Part shown: one piece after another, positions 26,891-35,452 of the stretch | Layout: each line of letters begins with the position of its first letter | How positions within the stretch are numbered: the first letter of the stretch is position 1 | Source of the DNA: CAVWGP01 sp963754645 | Lineage (GTDB): Bacteria; Pseudomonadota; Alphaproteobacteria; Bin65 | Length of the DNA stretch: 64,000 nt | Direction: 5' to 3' | Assembly (NCBI GenBank): GCA_963754645.1 | Contig: CAVWGP010000001.1 | Coordinates: 124,001-188,000 of the forward strand | Program-made: the position numbers and the translations under genes | Notes under the pieces: model-generated | Database searches by the model: none | Told to the model about the DNA's origin: nothing | What the model saw: the letters and a program-made list of their open reading frames with translations, nothing else

Positions 26891-28003
26891 ATGACGATCA
26901 AAGGCTTCTATCTTCTCACCGCGGCAACCGCGGCGCTCATCGCGGCGACGGTCGCTTTGACGCCCGCCGCCGTGACCGTGCGGGCCACGCCGGGCGAACG
27001 CTTGTTCGCCAATCTCGACGCCAAGACGATCAACGCGGCGGCGAGCCTGACCGTGACGCACAAGGGCAAGAATTTCACCGTGCACCAAAAGGACGGCGCC
27101 TGGGTGGTGAAGGAATTCGCCGACTATGCCGCCGATACCAGCCTGGTGCGCAAGGCGCTGTTCGCGCTCACCGAGATTCGCCCGCACGAGGCCAAGACCA
27201 AGGATCCGGCGCGCCTCGGCAAGCTCGATCTCGACGATCCGGCCGGCAAGGAAGCAAGCGGCAAGCAGCTCACGGTCAAGGACAAGGACGGCAAGATTCT
27301 CGCCGACGTCGTGTTCGGCAAGGGCAATTCGACCAACGTCATCCTCGGCAAGGAAATGGTCTATGTGCGCAAGGCCGGCGACAATCAGGCCTGGCTCGCC
27401 GAGGGCGACCCGACCTTGAAGGCGGAACCGCTCGATTGGGTGCTGCGCGGCTTCATCGATATCGATGTCGAGCGCATCCGCGAGACGATCACCAAGGACG
27501 AGAAGGACGGATTGCGCGTCCATCTCGTCAAGGAAAAGGCCGAGGATAAGGAGTTCACGCTCAAGAATCTGCCCGAGGGCCGCAAGACCAAGGAGGCGCG
27601 CCAGCTCAATTACGTCGCCGAGGCGTTCGACAACGTGAATCTCGACGACGTGAGGAAAGCCGGCGACATCGATTTCGAAAAGAACGGCGTCGGCTCCGGC
27701 ACCTGGCGCAGCTTCGACGGACTGGTCGTCTCGGTGAAGATGGCCGATCAGGACAAGAAGTTCTGGATCGCGATCGCGGCCGAGGTCGACGAAGCCGCGC
27801 TGCTCAAGGACAAACCGAAGCCCGAGAGCAAACTCAAGGACGCCGACGCCGTGAAAAAAGAAGCGGCCGACATCAACGCCAAGGTCAAGGCCTGGGCCTA
27901 TCACGTGCCCACGACATCCTCGCGCTTCATGCAATACAAGCTCGAAGACGTGCTCGAGGAAGTGAAAAAGGAAGAGCCCAAGAAGGAAGACGAGAAAAAA
28001 TAG
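26891..28003 (+). CDS. DUF4340 domain protein
   Basis: A 370-residue protein: one N-terminal signal anchor (FYLLTAATAALIAATVAL), then the DUF4340 pattern HKGKNFTVHQKDGAWVVKEF near 56, KTKDPARLGKLDLDDPAGK near 100 and KDKDGKILADVVFGKG. The C-terminus is very rich in Lys and Glu. DUF4340 genes typically sit directly after GldG-like genes; it probably completes this exporter-type complex on the periplasmic side. Start ATG 26891 follows GAGGCGAG; the earlier frame overlaps the previous gene. Confidence 0.85.
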   Translation: MTIKGFYLLTAATAALIAATVALTPAAVTVRATPGERLFANLDAKTINAAASLTVTHKGKNFTVHQKDGAWVVKEFADYAADTSLVRKALFALTEIRPHEAKTKDPARLGKLDLDDPAGKEASGKQLTVKDKDGKILADVVFGKGNSTNVILGKEMVYVRKAGDNQAWLAEGDPTLKAEPLDWVLRGFIDIDVERIRETITKDEKDGLRVHLVKEKAEDKEFTLKNLPEGRKTKEARQLNYVAEAFDNVNLDDVRKAGDIDFEKNGVGSGTWRSFDGLVVSVKMADQDKKFWIAIAAEVDEAALLKDKPKPESKLKDADAVKKEAADINAKVKAWAYHVPTTSSRFMQYKLEDVLEEVKKEEPKKEDEKK

Positions 28004-28042
28004 CAGCGGGGCTCGCCGCCCGCGCGGCGGCTGTTGAGCCCG

Positions 28043-29005
28043 ATGCCGGAGGCTTCGATCGCTGAACTCCATCCCAAGATCGCGGCGATCTCGCGCGCCG
28101 CGGTCAGCGCGCATCGCCAGGACCTGCTCGCGGTTCAGCCGCTGCGCCGCTTCGGCCGCCGCCTGACTCTGGCGGGCCTCCTCGTCTTCGCCGTTGTGCT
28201 TGCCGCCAATCTCCTCGTCGCCATCGCGACCGATTCGAAGCGCGTCTATAGCGGCGAAGTCGCGTTCCTCAATGTCGTCGCGGTGCTCGGCATGATCGGC
28301 CTCGTGCTTTACGGCAATGCGCAAATGCGCCGCGCGGCATTGCGCATCAAGCCCGCCGCGATCGAGCGCTTCGCCACGCCGCTCCGCCTGCGCAACGAAT
28401 CCAAGGCGGAGAACGAGACGCGCGCCGCCTTCCGGCGCCTCGGCTGGCTGATCGACCGGACGAGCGACGGCGACGACGTTTTCGCCGGCGAGCACGCGGG
28501 ATTGCGGTTTCGCCTGCTCGACGCCATCTATGCCGTCGGCAAGAATTTCGTCGGGCGCCGGCTGGTCCTGGCGATCGACCGGCCCGAGGCTGTGCCCGGC
28601 CTCGCGATCGCAACGCAGCGCAGCGCGACGAAAGCCCATAGCGGCCTGGACGGCAAGACTTTGCTCGCGCTCGGCGGCCTCGCGGAATCCGCCAGCGGCG
28701 ACGGCATTTTCGACGAAAAATTCATAATTTTCGCCGCTGCGGAGGCGCCGGTCGAGCGGATTTTTTCGCGCGCGGTTTGCCGCGGCATCGCGGCGCTGGA
28801 CGACAAGTACGGCGGCCGGCGCTTTGCCATCGCCGTCACCGGCAAGCAATTGTTCGCGCGACTCGATCTCGGCAGCGACACGTTCGATTTCCACGCCGCC
28901 GCCGACGAGGACGTCTATATCGCGGAATTTCTCGCCGGCCTTTCTTTTCCCTATTGGTGCATCGACCTCGTCGCGCAACCGCTGACGCGATCCGAAACGC
29001 CGTAA
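28043..29005 (+). CDS. Two-helix membrane protein, DUF3137-like
   Basis: About 320 residues with two hydrophobic helices (LTLAGLLVFAVVLAANLLVAIA and VAFLNVVAVLGMIGLVLYG) near the N-terminus and a soluble C-terminal domain. The arrangement and the segment IIFAAAEAPVERIFSR resemble DUF3137/galanin-like bacterial proteins; I am not certain. ATG 28043 is preferred over TTG 28034. It follows the DUF4340 gene by 39 bp on the same strand and may belong to that operon. It ends one base before the convergent dehydrogenase gene. Confidence 0.7.
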   Translation: MPEASIAELHPKIAAISRAAVSAHRQDLLAVQPLRRFGRRLTLAGLLVFAVVLAANLLVAIATDSKRVYSGEVAFLNVVAVLGMIGLVLYGNAQMRRAALRIKPAAIERFATPLRLRNESKAENETRAAFRRLGWLIDRTSDGDDVFAGEHAGLRFRLLDAIYAVGKNFVGRRLVLAIDRPEAVPGLAIATQRSATKAHSGLDGKTLLALGGLAESASGDGIFDEKFIIFAAAEAPVERIFSRAVCRGIAALDDKYGGRRFAIAVTGKQLFARLDLGSDTFDFHAAADEDVYIAEFLAGLSFPYWCIDLVAQPLTRSETP

Positions 29006-29006
29006 C

Positions 29007-29903
29007 TTACAACCGCGGCGGCTTTACCCCCGCTTGGGTGCAGACGTAATCGAGCAGGGCCGAGAAATCCTGGCCGCCGAAATCGCCGGTGCGCGTCGCT
29101 TGGCCCAAACATTCGCGCGTCGCGGTGCCGACGAACATCGGCACGCCGGCTTTGCGCGCCGCCTCGGTGATGAGCGACGCGTCCTTGTGGGCGAGCGCGA
29201 TGCGGAAGCCGGGCGCGGTATCGCCCTTCAGCACCTTGTTGGGGAAATTGATCTTGTTCTGGCCGTTGACGGCCGTGGTGCCGTGGATCACGTCGAGCGT
29301 CGTTTTCAAATCCAGCTTAAAGGCGGCGGCGAGCGCCAGCGCTTCGGCATTCAGCATGCAGGAAAAGATTGCGAGATAATTGTTGACCAGCTTGGTGCGC
29401 ATGCCCGCGCCCGCCGGGCCGCAATGATAAACCGTGGTTCCCATCGCATCGAGCATGGGGCGGACGCGCGCCACGTCCTCGGCGCGGCCGCCGACCATGA
29501 ACAGCGATTCGCCGCGCTCGGCATGGGCCGCGAGCCGGCCGACCGGCGCATCGACGAAAGCGATGCCTTTCTGGCCGAGCGCCGCGGCCATCCGGTCGGT
29601 CGTTTCGGGGTCGATCGTGCTCATGTCCATCACGAGCTGTCCGGCGCGCCCATTGGCGGCAACGCCGTCGGCGCCAAGGATGACGGTATCCACATCCGGC
29701 GAATCGGGTAACATGGTGATGATGATGTCCGCCGCCTGCGCCACGCCGGCAACGCCATTGGCGCGCTTCGCGCCGAGCTTGACCAGCGCTTCGACCGGCT
29801 CGGCGCGAACGTCGTGGACCACAAGATCGAACCCCTTCTTCGTCAGATTGCTCGCCATCGGCCGCCCCATGGCGCCGAGCCCGATAAATCCGATTTTCGC
29901 CAT
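29007..29903 (-). CDS. Beta-hydroxyacid dehydrogenase (HIBADH family, YihU-like)
   Basis: A 298-residue NAD(P)-dependent dehydrogenase: Rossmann motif GFIGLGAMGRPMASNL near residue 5, ITMLPDSPDVD near 62, DAPVGRLAAHAERG near 118, the catalytic lysine in RTKLVNNY (K171) and LAHKDASL near 240. In most 3-hydroxyisobutyrate dehydrogenases the substrate loop reads PVSGG; here it reads PVGR, as I recall in sulfolactaldehyde reductase YihU, with Arg123 and Asn174 at matching positions. Possible substrates are 3-hydroxyisobutyrate, succinate semialdehyde/4-hydroxybutyrate or sulfolactaldehyde. ATG 29903 has a GGAGGGG site. Confidence 0.85.
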   Translation of the reverse strand: MAKIGFIGLGAMGRPMASNLTKKGFDLVVHDVRAEPVEALVKLGAKRANGVAGVAQAADIIITMLPDSPDVDTVILGADGVAANGRAGQLVMDMSTIDPETTDRMAAALGQKGIAFVDAPVGRLAAHAERGESLFMVGGRAEDVARVRPMLDAMGTTVYHCGPAGAGMRTKLVNNYLAIFSCMLNAEALALAAAFKLDLKTTLDVIHGTTAVNGQNKINFPNKVLKGDTAPGFRIALAHKDASLITEAARKAGVPMFVGTATRECLGQATRTGDFGGQDFSALLDYVCTQAGVKPPRL

Positions 29904-30013
29904 TGCCGCCCCTCCAACCTGTTGATCGAGAAGGTCATTCATAGACGGTGGCCTCGGACACGCAAAGTCTGGCCGCTGCGTATGAAATCAGGGGACGAAA
30001 CGAGGCCTTGGCC

Positions 30014-30628
30014 ATGTTGAGATTTGTGGGGATTGCCATCCTATTCGCAATCGCTGCGGCGACCGGATTCTCCGCCAGCGCAAGAGCGGAAACAGGCGAC
30101 GTTCGCATCGACAACCCCACCGTCGAGGGCGCGCTGATCGATTGGTGCGTGACCATGGGCCAGGGCTGCGGCTGGCACGGCGCGCATGCCTTTTGCCGCG
30201 AACGCGGCTACGACCGCGCCTTGCATTTCGAGTTCGTCCGGCCCGGACGTACGTTCTTGCCGAACGGCAATGAATTCTGCACCGGGCCGGAATGCACCGG
30301 ATTCACCACGGTCATCTGCCGGCCGGTCGCCGCCGCCAATCCGCCGCCGCCACCACCCGCGCCGCCGGTGCGCGCGCGCTTCGATGGGCCACGGCATCAC
30401 GGCCGGCCGGTCGATTGGTGCGGCGAGCCGGGCCGGGATTGCGGCTGGGGCGGCGCTCATTATTTTTGCCAAGTGCAGGGCTATCGCCGCGCCATCGATT
30501 GGGCGGTGCACAAAACCGGCATCAGTATCGTGCTCAGCGACAGCATGACCTGCCGCGGCCCTGGCTGCACGGCATTTTCGCACATCGTTTGCGACGGCGG
30601 CATTGCGCCGCCGGCGGGCACGCAGTAG
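30014..30628 (+). CDS. Secreted protein with two six-cysteine repeats
   Basis: A 204-residue protein with a Sec signal (cleavage near ASARA-ET) and two homologous domains of about 68 residues joined by a Pro-rich linker (NPPPPPPAPP). Each repeat has six cysteines in the same spacing: DWC, then CGWxGAHxFC, GYxRA, and CxGPxCTxF ending in a last Cys. The even number suggests three disulfides per domain, so an extracytoplasmic binding or structural role is likely. I do not recognise a named family. ATG 30014 (MLRFVG) is chosen because it gives a normal signal peptide. Confidence 0.75.
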   Translation: MLRFVGIAILFAIAAATGFSASARAETGDVRIDNPTVEGALIDWCVTMGQGCGWHGAHAFCRERGYDRALHFEFVRPGRTFLPNGNEFCTGPECTGFTTVICRPVAAANPPPPPPAPPVRARFDGPRHHGRPVDWCGEPGRDCGWGGAHYFCQVQGYRRAIDWAVHKTGISIVLSDSMTCRGPGCTAFSHIVCDGGIAPPAGTQ

Positions 30629-30633
30629 CCCCG

Positions 30634-32433
30634 CTACGCGGCGAAGGCCAAGCGTCGCTCGCCGCTATCGACCGCCGCGAGGATGGCCGCGCGCAGCTCG
30701 TCCGCGTCGCCGGCGCGAACGAGCGTGAGTCCGGGACGTGGCGCAATTCCGCATTCGCGCGACGCGATCACCGGCACGCCATTGGCCAGCGCCTTGAGCA
30801 GCGCGCGCGGATTATGCTCGACATGGGCCGGCAGCACGACGAGGCTGACGCGGGCGAGCCAATCGCTGGCAGCGCTGCGCTGCTCGACCGCGATGCCATC
30901 CCACGTGCCGCCATCGAGATCGCGGCCGAGCGTGACCAGCACGACATCGAGACCGCGCAGCGCAGCGGCAACGGTTTGCGCGCCTTTGCGGCCGAGCGCG
31001 GAGGCCGGAAACACGATGCGCGGCAACACAGCGGGTACGGCAGGCGCGGCGCCGATGCGCGCTTTCGGCATTGCCCAATCGAGCCGCACGGCCTTGACCG
31101 GAAACAGCGCCGCGATATCGGCGTGCGGCGTCACGATGCGGCGGGCGCGTTCGAGCGCCGCGCGCTCGGCGGCCACCAAGGCGGCATCGGCGCGAAAATC
31201 GGCGAGCGTCCGGCTGCCCGGTATCTTGGCCGCCGCGCGATCGAGCCGGCGCTGCAATTCGTCCATCGGCAACGCGCTCATCAGCACGTCGAAGGTCCGG
31301 CCCTTGAGATGGCCGGCCAGCCAGAGATGCGGCAGCAGCGGCTGGGCGATGACCAGATGCGTCGCTTCAGGATCGAGGCGTTTCGCATAATGTTCGGCAA
31401 GGGCGCGCGCCGTCGCGAGCAGCGTGCGTTGCCGCTCGGCGCCTTGCGCGGCGACGCGCCGCGATTTGAACGCGCGCCAAAGCGTCTGCAGCGTTGCCGT
31501 TTTGACAGCAGCGAATCCGGAACTGCTCCAAGCGTAATTGGGCCTGCGGAAGCGCCGGCCGTCGAGCGGAATGAACAGGGCGTCGGCCGCCGCGCGCTGC
31601 GCTTGGACATAGGCGTCGAATTCCGGTGTGACGCCATCGAGCAGAAATGCGCTGCGCCGCGCTTCGACGGCCTTCGGCATTTCCGACCGGAAGCACTGGA
31701 CGACGTTGCACGACAGGCAATTGTGCGGGCCCTCGCCCTTGGCCGGCACGAGCGCGAGCGGGCTCTTGTCCGCCGGGACGGCGCTGGGATGCTGCTTGGC
31801 CTCGGCGCGGAACCGGATGACGAGGTTTTCCGCGTCCATATCCGCCTCGATGCGGAAATCGGCGGGGGCGCGGAAGCGCAGATCGACATAGTTCCAGAAC
31901 ACCGTGGCGTCGCGCCCGATTTCGGCGAGCGAGCCCGGAATTACCTGGCTATGGGCGTGGCGCTCGACAATGTCGAAACCCGCGGTTAGCGCGGCATCGT
32001 AAAGCGCGTTCGAAAGCTGACACAGGCCGCCGCCGACGCTGGGCACGATGCAGCCTTCGCGCAGCTCGCGGCCGGCAACATAGCCGCGCCGCCGCGTCGG
32101 CCGGCCGATCTGTGCCCAAAAGCTGAACATCGCGCCGGCCGGCACGACAACGCCATCGATGGCGCGCAGCGCGACGCGCAAATTCTCGATCTTGCCGACG
32201 AGCAGCGGGCGCTCGGCGGCGCTCGCTTCGGTCCACAGGCGGCTGATCGATAAGCCGATAACGGGCGCGCCCGCCAGTGCGCCGCCAGCGGCATGGCGCG
32301 GGACGCCGCCCCGCGCGATCTCGCGCCGCGCCCGATCGAGCCGCAACAGCGCGACTTTCACATCGAACAGCAGCGCCCGGCCCCGCGAATGAACGGTGCG
32401 ATGAGGTTCGAGGATGACAGACGCTGCCGGCAT
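30634..32433 (-). CDS. VanW-domain protein fused to a glycosyltransferase-like domain
   Basis: A 599-residue protein. Residues about 75-190 are a VanW-type domain: VVPAGAMFSFWAQIGRPT, GYVAGRELREGCIVPSVGGG, LCQLSNALYDAAL, FWNYVDLRFRA. A Cys-rich bridge (CLSCNVVQC near 237) follows. The C-terminal half (about 380-599) looks like a GT4-type glycosyltransferase, ending SLVVLPAHVEHNPRALLKAL and ANGVPVIASRECGI, the usual nucleotide-sugar-binding end. No signal peptide. VanW proteins are of unknown biochemical role in glycopeptide resistance clusters and elsewhere; the fusion suggests cell-envelope glycan work. ATG 32433 has an AGGGA site. Confidence 0.75.
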   Translation of the reverse strand: MPAASVILEPHRTVHSRGRALLFDVKVALLRLDRARREIARGGVPRHAAGGALAGAPVIGLSISRLWTEASAAERPLLVGKIENLRVALRAIDGVVVPAGAMFSFWAQIGRPTRRRGYVAGRELREGCIVPSVGGGLCQLSNALYDAALTAGFDIVERHAHSQVIPGSLAEIGRDATVFWNYVDLRFRAPADFRIEADMDAENLVIRFRAEAKQHPSAVPADKSPLALVPAKGEGPHNCLSCNVVQCFRSEMPKAVEARRSAFLLDGVTPEFDAYVQAQRAAADALFIPLDGRRFRRPNYAWSSSGFAAVKTATLQTLWRAFKSRRVAAQGAERQRTLLATARALAEHYAKRLDPEATHLVIAQPLLPHLWLAGHLKGRTFDVLMSALPMDELQRRLDRAAAKIPGSRTLADFRADAALVAAERAALERARRIVTPHADIAALFPVKAVRLDWAMPKARIGAAPAVPAVLPRIVFPASALGRKGAQTVAAALRGLDVVLVTLGRDLDGGTWDGIAVEQRSAASDWLARVSLVVLPAHVEHNPRALLKALANGVPVIASRECGIAPRPGLTLVRAGDADELRAAILAAVDSGERRLAFAA

Positions 32434-32622
32434 GTTTGTCCCTGTATTGCGCGATCGCCTCGGGAAAAGGACCATGCCCGATTTAGGTGCCTGGCGCTGT
32501 GATTTGCGTCACAAGCAAGGAAGGTTAACGCCTTGATCTAAATGGAGCAGCCTGCCTCATTGAGTTGCCGAGCTTGGGCGCCGCCGATAGGATCGCCGGA
32601 TCGCAATTCGACGAGCGCCGCC

Positions 32623-33636
32623 ATGCCACGGACCGCGCCGCCCCGCGCGGCTCGAGGAAACATCAGCGACGTCATTGCCGCCGGTCCGGTTTGGGACGGC
32701 GCGGTCGGCTGGACCGCCGATTGCCTGCCCTACAGCAAGGGCGTCCTGCGCCGCTATCGACGAGCCGGATTCCGCCATCTCTCGCTAACGATCGCCGCCG
32801 AAGGCGACACGATCGACGCCGCGCTGCGCCATCTCGCCAAGGTGCGCGGCTGGTTCGAGACACAACGGGAAGATTTCGTCCTCGCCGACCATGTCGACGA
32901 TATCGAGCGCGCCCATGCCTTGGGGCGCCTCGCCGTCAGTTTCAACTTTCAGGGCGGCAGCCCGTTCGGCAACGATCCAGGCGTGGTCGCCCTCTATGCG
33001 CGGCTCGGCGTGAAGCAGGCGATCCTCAGCTACAACAGCCGCAACGCGCTGGGCGATGGCTGCCTCGAGCCGGGCAATGCCGGGCTCTCGCAGCTCGGTC
33101 GGCGCTTTGTCGCGGCAATGAACGAAGCCGGCGTGACGATCGATATCAGCCACGCCGGCGAGCGCACGGCGCTCGACACGATCGCCGCGTCGAACCGGCC
33201 GGTGATCGCCTCGCACTCGAATCCCGGCGGCGTCCACCGCCATGTGCGCAATTTGAGCGACCGCGCGATCAAGGCCTGCGCGCGGCGCGGCGGCGTCATC
33301 GGCTTGAACAGCTTGGGCTTCATGCTCGGCCCGAATAATCGCGCGACGGCCCGGCTTTTCGCCGCGCATATCGACTATGTTGCCGCGCTGGCCGGGCCCG
33401 GCCATGTCGGTCTCGGCATGGATTGGAACTTCTACGACAAGTTCATGCAACGCTTGTTCGACGCCAATCCGGCCATGGCCCGGCTCGGCTATCCGCGCCC
33501 GCCCTGGCCGAGCCTGGCGCCGGAGGCGTTGCCCGAAGTCTTGACCGAGCTCAGGCGCCGCGGCTGGGACGACGCCGCGCTGCGCGGCCTTCTCGGCGAC
33601 AATCTTCTGCGGGTCGCACGCGCGGTCTGGCGCTGA
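32623..33636 (+). CDS. Peptidase M19 (membrane dipeptidase) family protein, metal ligands altered
   Basis: A 337-residue TIM-barrel protein of the renal dipeptidase family. C-terminal ligands are present: H in VTIDISHAGERTALD, H in VIASHSNPGG, D in VGLGMDWNFYD. The N-terminal HxD normally found in the DGHxD motif reads WDGAVGW, and the bridging Glu of the IEGG motif reads NFQGG (Gln). Three of the usual zinc ligands are therefore missing, so either the metal site is changed or it is not a classical dipeptidase. ATG 32623 removes a poor N-terminal extension. It is directly upstream of the ABC system beginning at 33681. Confidence 0.8.
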   Translation: MPRTAPPRAARGNISDVIAAGPVWDGAVGWTADCLPYSKGVLRRYRRAGFRHLSLTIAAEGDTIDAALRHLAKVRGWFETQREDFVLADHVDDIERAHALGRLAVSFNFQGGSPFGNDPGVVALYARLGVKQAILSYNSRNALGDGCLEPGNAGLSQLGRRFVAAMNEAGVTIDISHAGERTALDTIAASNRPVIASHSNPGGVHRHVRNLSDRAIKACARRGGVIGLNSLGFMLGPNNRATARLFAAHIDYVAALAGPGHVGLGMDWNFYDKFMQRLFDANPAMARLGYPRPPWPSLAPEALPEVLTELRRRGWDDAALRGLLGDNLLRVARAVWR

Positions 33637-33680
33637 TGCGCGAAGTCATGCAATCCTGAGCGGCGTCCGGGAGGGTCTCC

Positions 33681-34652
33681 ATGTTCAAGCGTTTCGGCCT
33701 TGCTTTTTTCCTCGCGGCCGGCTTTGCCGGCTTGGCGGCGGCGCAACCCAAGCTGATCGCGATCGCGAATTTCGGCGAACACCCGGTGCTGCGCGAGACG
33801 ATCGACGGATTCAAGGCGCAGATGGCGAAAAACGGCTTCGCCGAAGGCAAGGACGTCGTCTACGACTACCAGCACGTCAATTTCGACCGCAGCCTGATCG
33901 CGCAAATGCTCGCCCAGGTTGCGGGCAAGAAGCCGGCGCTCATCTTCGCGATGACGACCGGCGTGACCCAGGCCACGATCCGCGGCATCGCCGACAAATC
34001 GATCCCGATCGTGTTCGGCGCGGTGGTCGATCCCGTCGTCGCCAAGATCGTGCCGTCCTTCGAGCGCGGCAGCGAAACGCATACCGGCGCCTCGATGATG
34101 CCGAATTTCGACGCCTCGCTCGCCTTCGTGAAGCAGCTCCTGCCCGACGCGAAACGCATCGGCACGCTCTACAACCCGGCCGAGGACAACGACAAGACCA
34201 ATATCGAACTGATCACCGCCGCGGCCAAGAAGGCCGGCCTCGAACTCGTCACCGTCGGCGTCGATCAGCAGGCCGACATCCCGGTCCGCATCCAATCGTT
34301 GCGCGGCCGCGTCGACGCGATCTTCCTGATTCAGTCGAACGTGATCCAAACCGCGATGCCGGTCGTGGCGCAGGTGACGGCACAGCTCAAAATCCCCACC
34401 GTCAACTCGATCTTCAACCGCGATCTCAAGGATCGGCTGGCCGGCTTCCACGCCATCAGCTATCGCGGCAACGGCGAACGCGCCGCCGACATCGCGGCGC
34501 GCATCCTCAAGGGTGAAAAGCCGGCGAACATTCCGATCTACGTGCCGGGCGCGGCGGATTTCACCGCCTATGTCAGCCCGAAAGGATTGGCCGAACTGGG
34601 CCGCCAGGTTCCCGACGGCCTCAAGACCTGCAACTGCTTCGTTCCGGATTGA
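33681..34652 (+). CDS. ABC substrate-binding protein, TrpX-like
   Basis: A 323-residue exported binding protein of the ABC_sub_bind family (TrpX/YtfQ-like). A signal peptide ends GLAAAQP; conserved stretches are FKAQMAKNGFAEGKDVVYDYQ, PIVFGAVVDPV, and KRIGTLYNPAEDND. Relatives bind aromatic amino acids or related small molecules. A GGGAGG site precedes the ATG. First gene of a three-gene import operon with an ATPase and permease. Confidence 0.9.
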   Translation: MFKRFGLAFFLAAGFAGLAAAQPKLIAIANFGEHPVLRETIDGFKAQMAKNGFAEGKDVVYDYQHVNFDRSLIAQMLAQVAGKKPALIFAMTTGVTQATIRGIADKSIPIVFGAVVDPVVAKIVPSFERGSETHTGASMMPNFDASLAFVKQLLPDAKRIGTLYNPAEDNDKTNIELITAAAKKAGLELVTVGVDQQADIPVRIQSLRGRVDAIFLIQSNVIQTAMPVVAQVTAQLKIPTVNSIFNRDLKDRLAGFHAISYRGNGERAADIAARILKGEKPANIPIYVPGAADFTAYVSPKGLAELGRQVPDGLKTCNCFVPD

Positions 34653-34668
34653 ACCGCCCGGCCGGCGC

Positions 34669-35448
34669 GTGATCGAGATCGCGGGCGCGCGCAAGCACTA
34701 CGGCGCCGGCACGGCGGATGCGCGCGTTGCCCTCGACGGCGTCGAACTGACGCTGGCGCGCGGCGATTTCGCCATCGTCATCGGCTCCAATGGCGCCGGC
34801 AAGAGCACGCTGCTCAACGCCATCGCCGGCGCCACGGCGCTCGACGGCGGCGCGATCCGCATCGGCGGCATCGACGTGACCCGGCTGCCCGTCCATCGCC
34901 GTGCCGCGCACATCGCCCGCGTATTCCAGAATCCGATGAACGGGACGTTTTCGGCGATGTCGGTGGAGGAGAACCTCCTGCTCGCGGAGCTGCGCGGCCG
35001 CAGGCGCGGCTTCGGCTGGGCGCTCACGGCGGCGCGGCGGCGGCGCTGGCGCGACGTGCTCGCCGGCTTCGGACTGGGCCTGGAAACGCGCTTGGCGAGC
35101 CCGGTCGAGCAGCTCTCGGGCGGCCAACGGCAATCGCTCGCGCTCGCCATGGCCGCGATCAACAAGCCGCCGATCCTGCTGCTCGACGAGCACACGGCGG
35201 CGCTCGATCCGCGCACGGCGCGCGTCGTCATGGACGCGACGGTCGCGCTCATCGCCGGCGCGCGCTTGAGCGCGCTCATGGTCACGCACAACATGCATCA
35301 GGCGATCGCCTACGGGAATCGCCTCCTGATGATGGACGCGGGCCGCATCAAGCTCGAAGTCGCCGGCGCGGAAAAGCAGCGCCTCACCGTCGAAAGCCTC
35401 GTCGCGCGCTTCGGCGCCGCCGACGACCGCTTCGTGCTGAGCCGCTGA
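34669..35448 (+). CDS. ABC transporter ATPase, TrpZ-like
   Basis: A 259-residue ATPase: Walker A GSNGAGKSTLL near residue 41, Q-loop FQNPMNGTFSAMSVEENLLL near 87, signature QLSGGQRQSLALAMA near 146, Walker B ILLLDEHTAALDP near 168. The Walker B glutamate is present but the usual Pro after it is His, typical for this subfamily. The start is a GTG at 34669, 16 bp after the binding-protein stop. Confidence 0.9.
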   Translation: MIEIAGARKHYGAGTADARVALDGVELTLARGDFAIVIGSNGAGKSTLLNAIAGATALDGGAIRIGGIDVTRLPVHRRAAHIARVFQNPMNGTFSAMSVEENLLLAELRGRRRGFGWALTAARRRRWRDVLAGFGLGLETRLASPVEQLSGGQRQSLALAMAAINKPPILLLDEHTAALDPRTARVVMDATVALIAGARLSALMVTHNMHQAIAYGNRLLMMDAGRIKLEVAGAEKQRLTVESLVARFGAADDRFVLSR

Positions 35449-35452
35449 TGCT

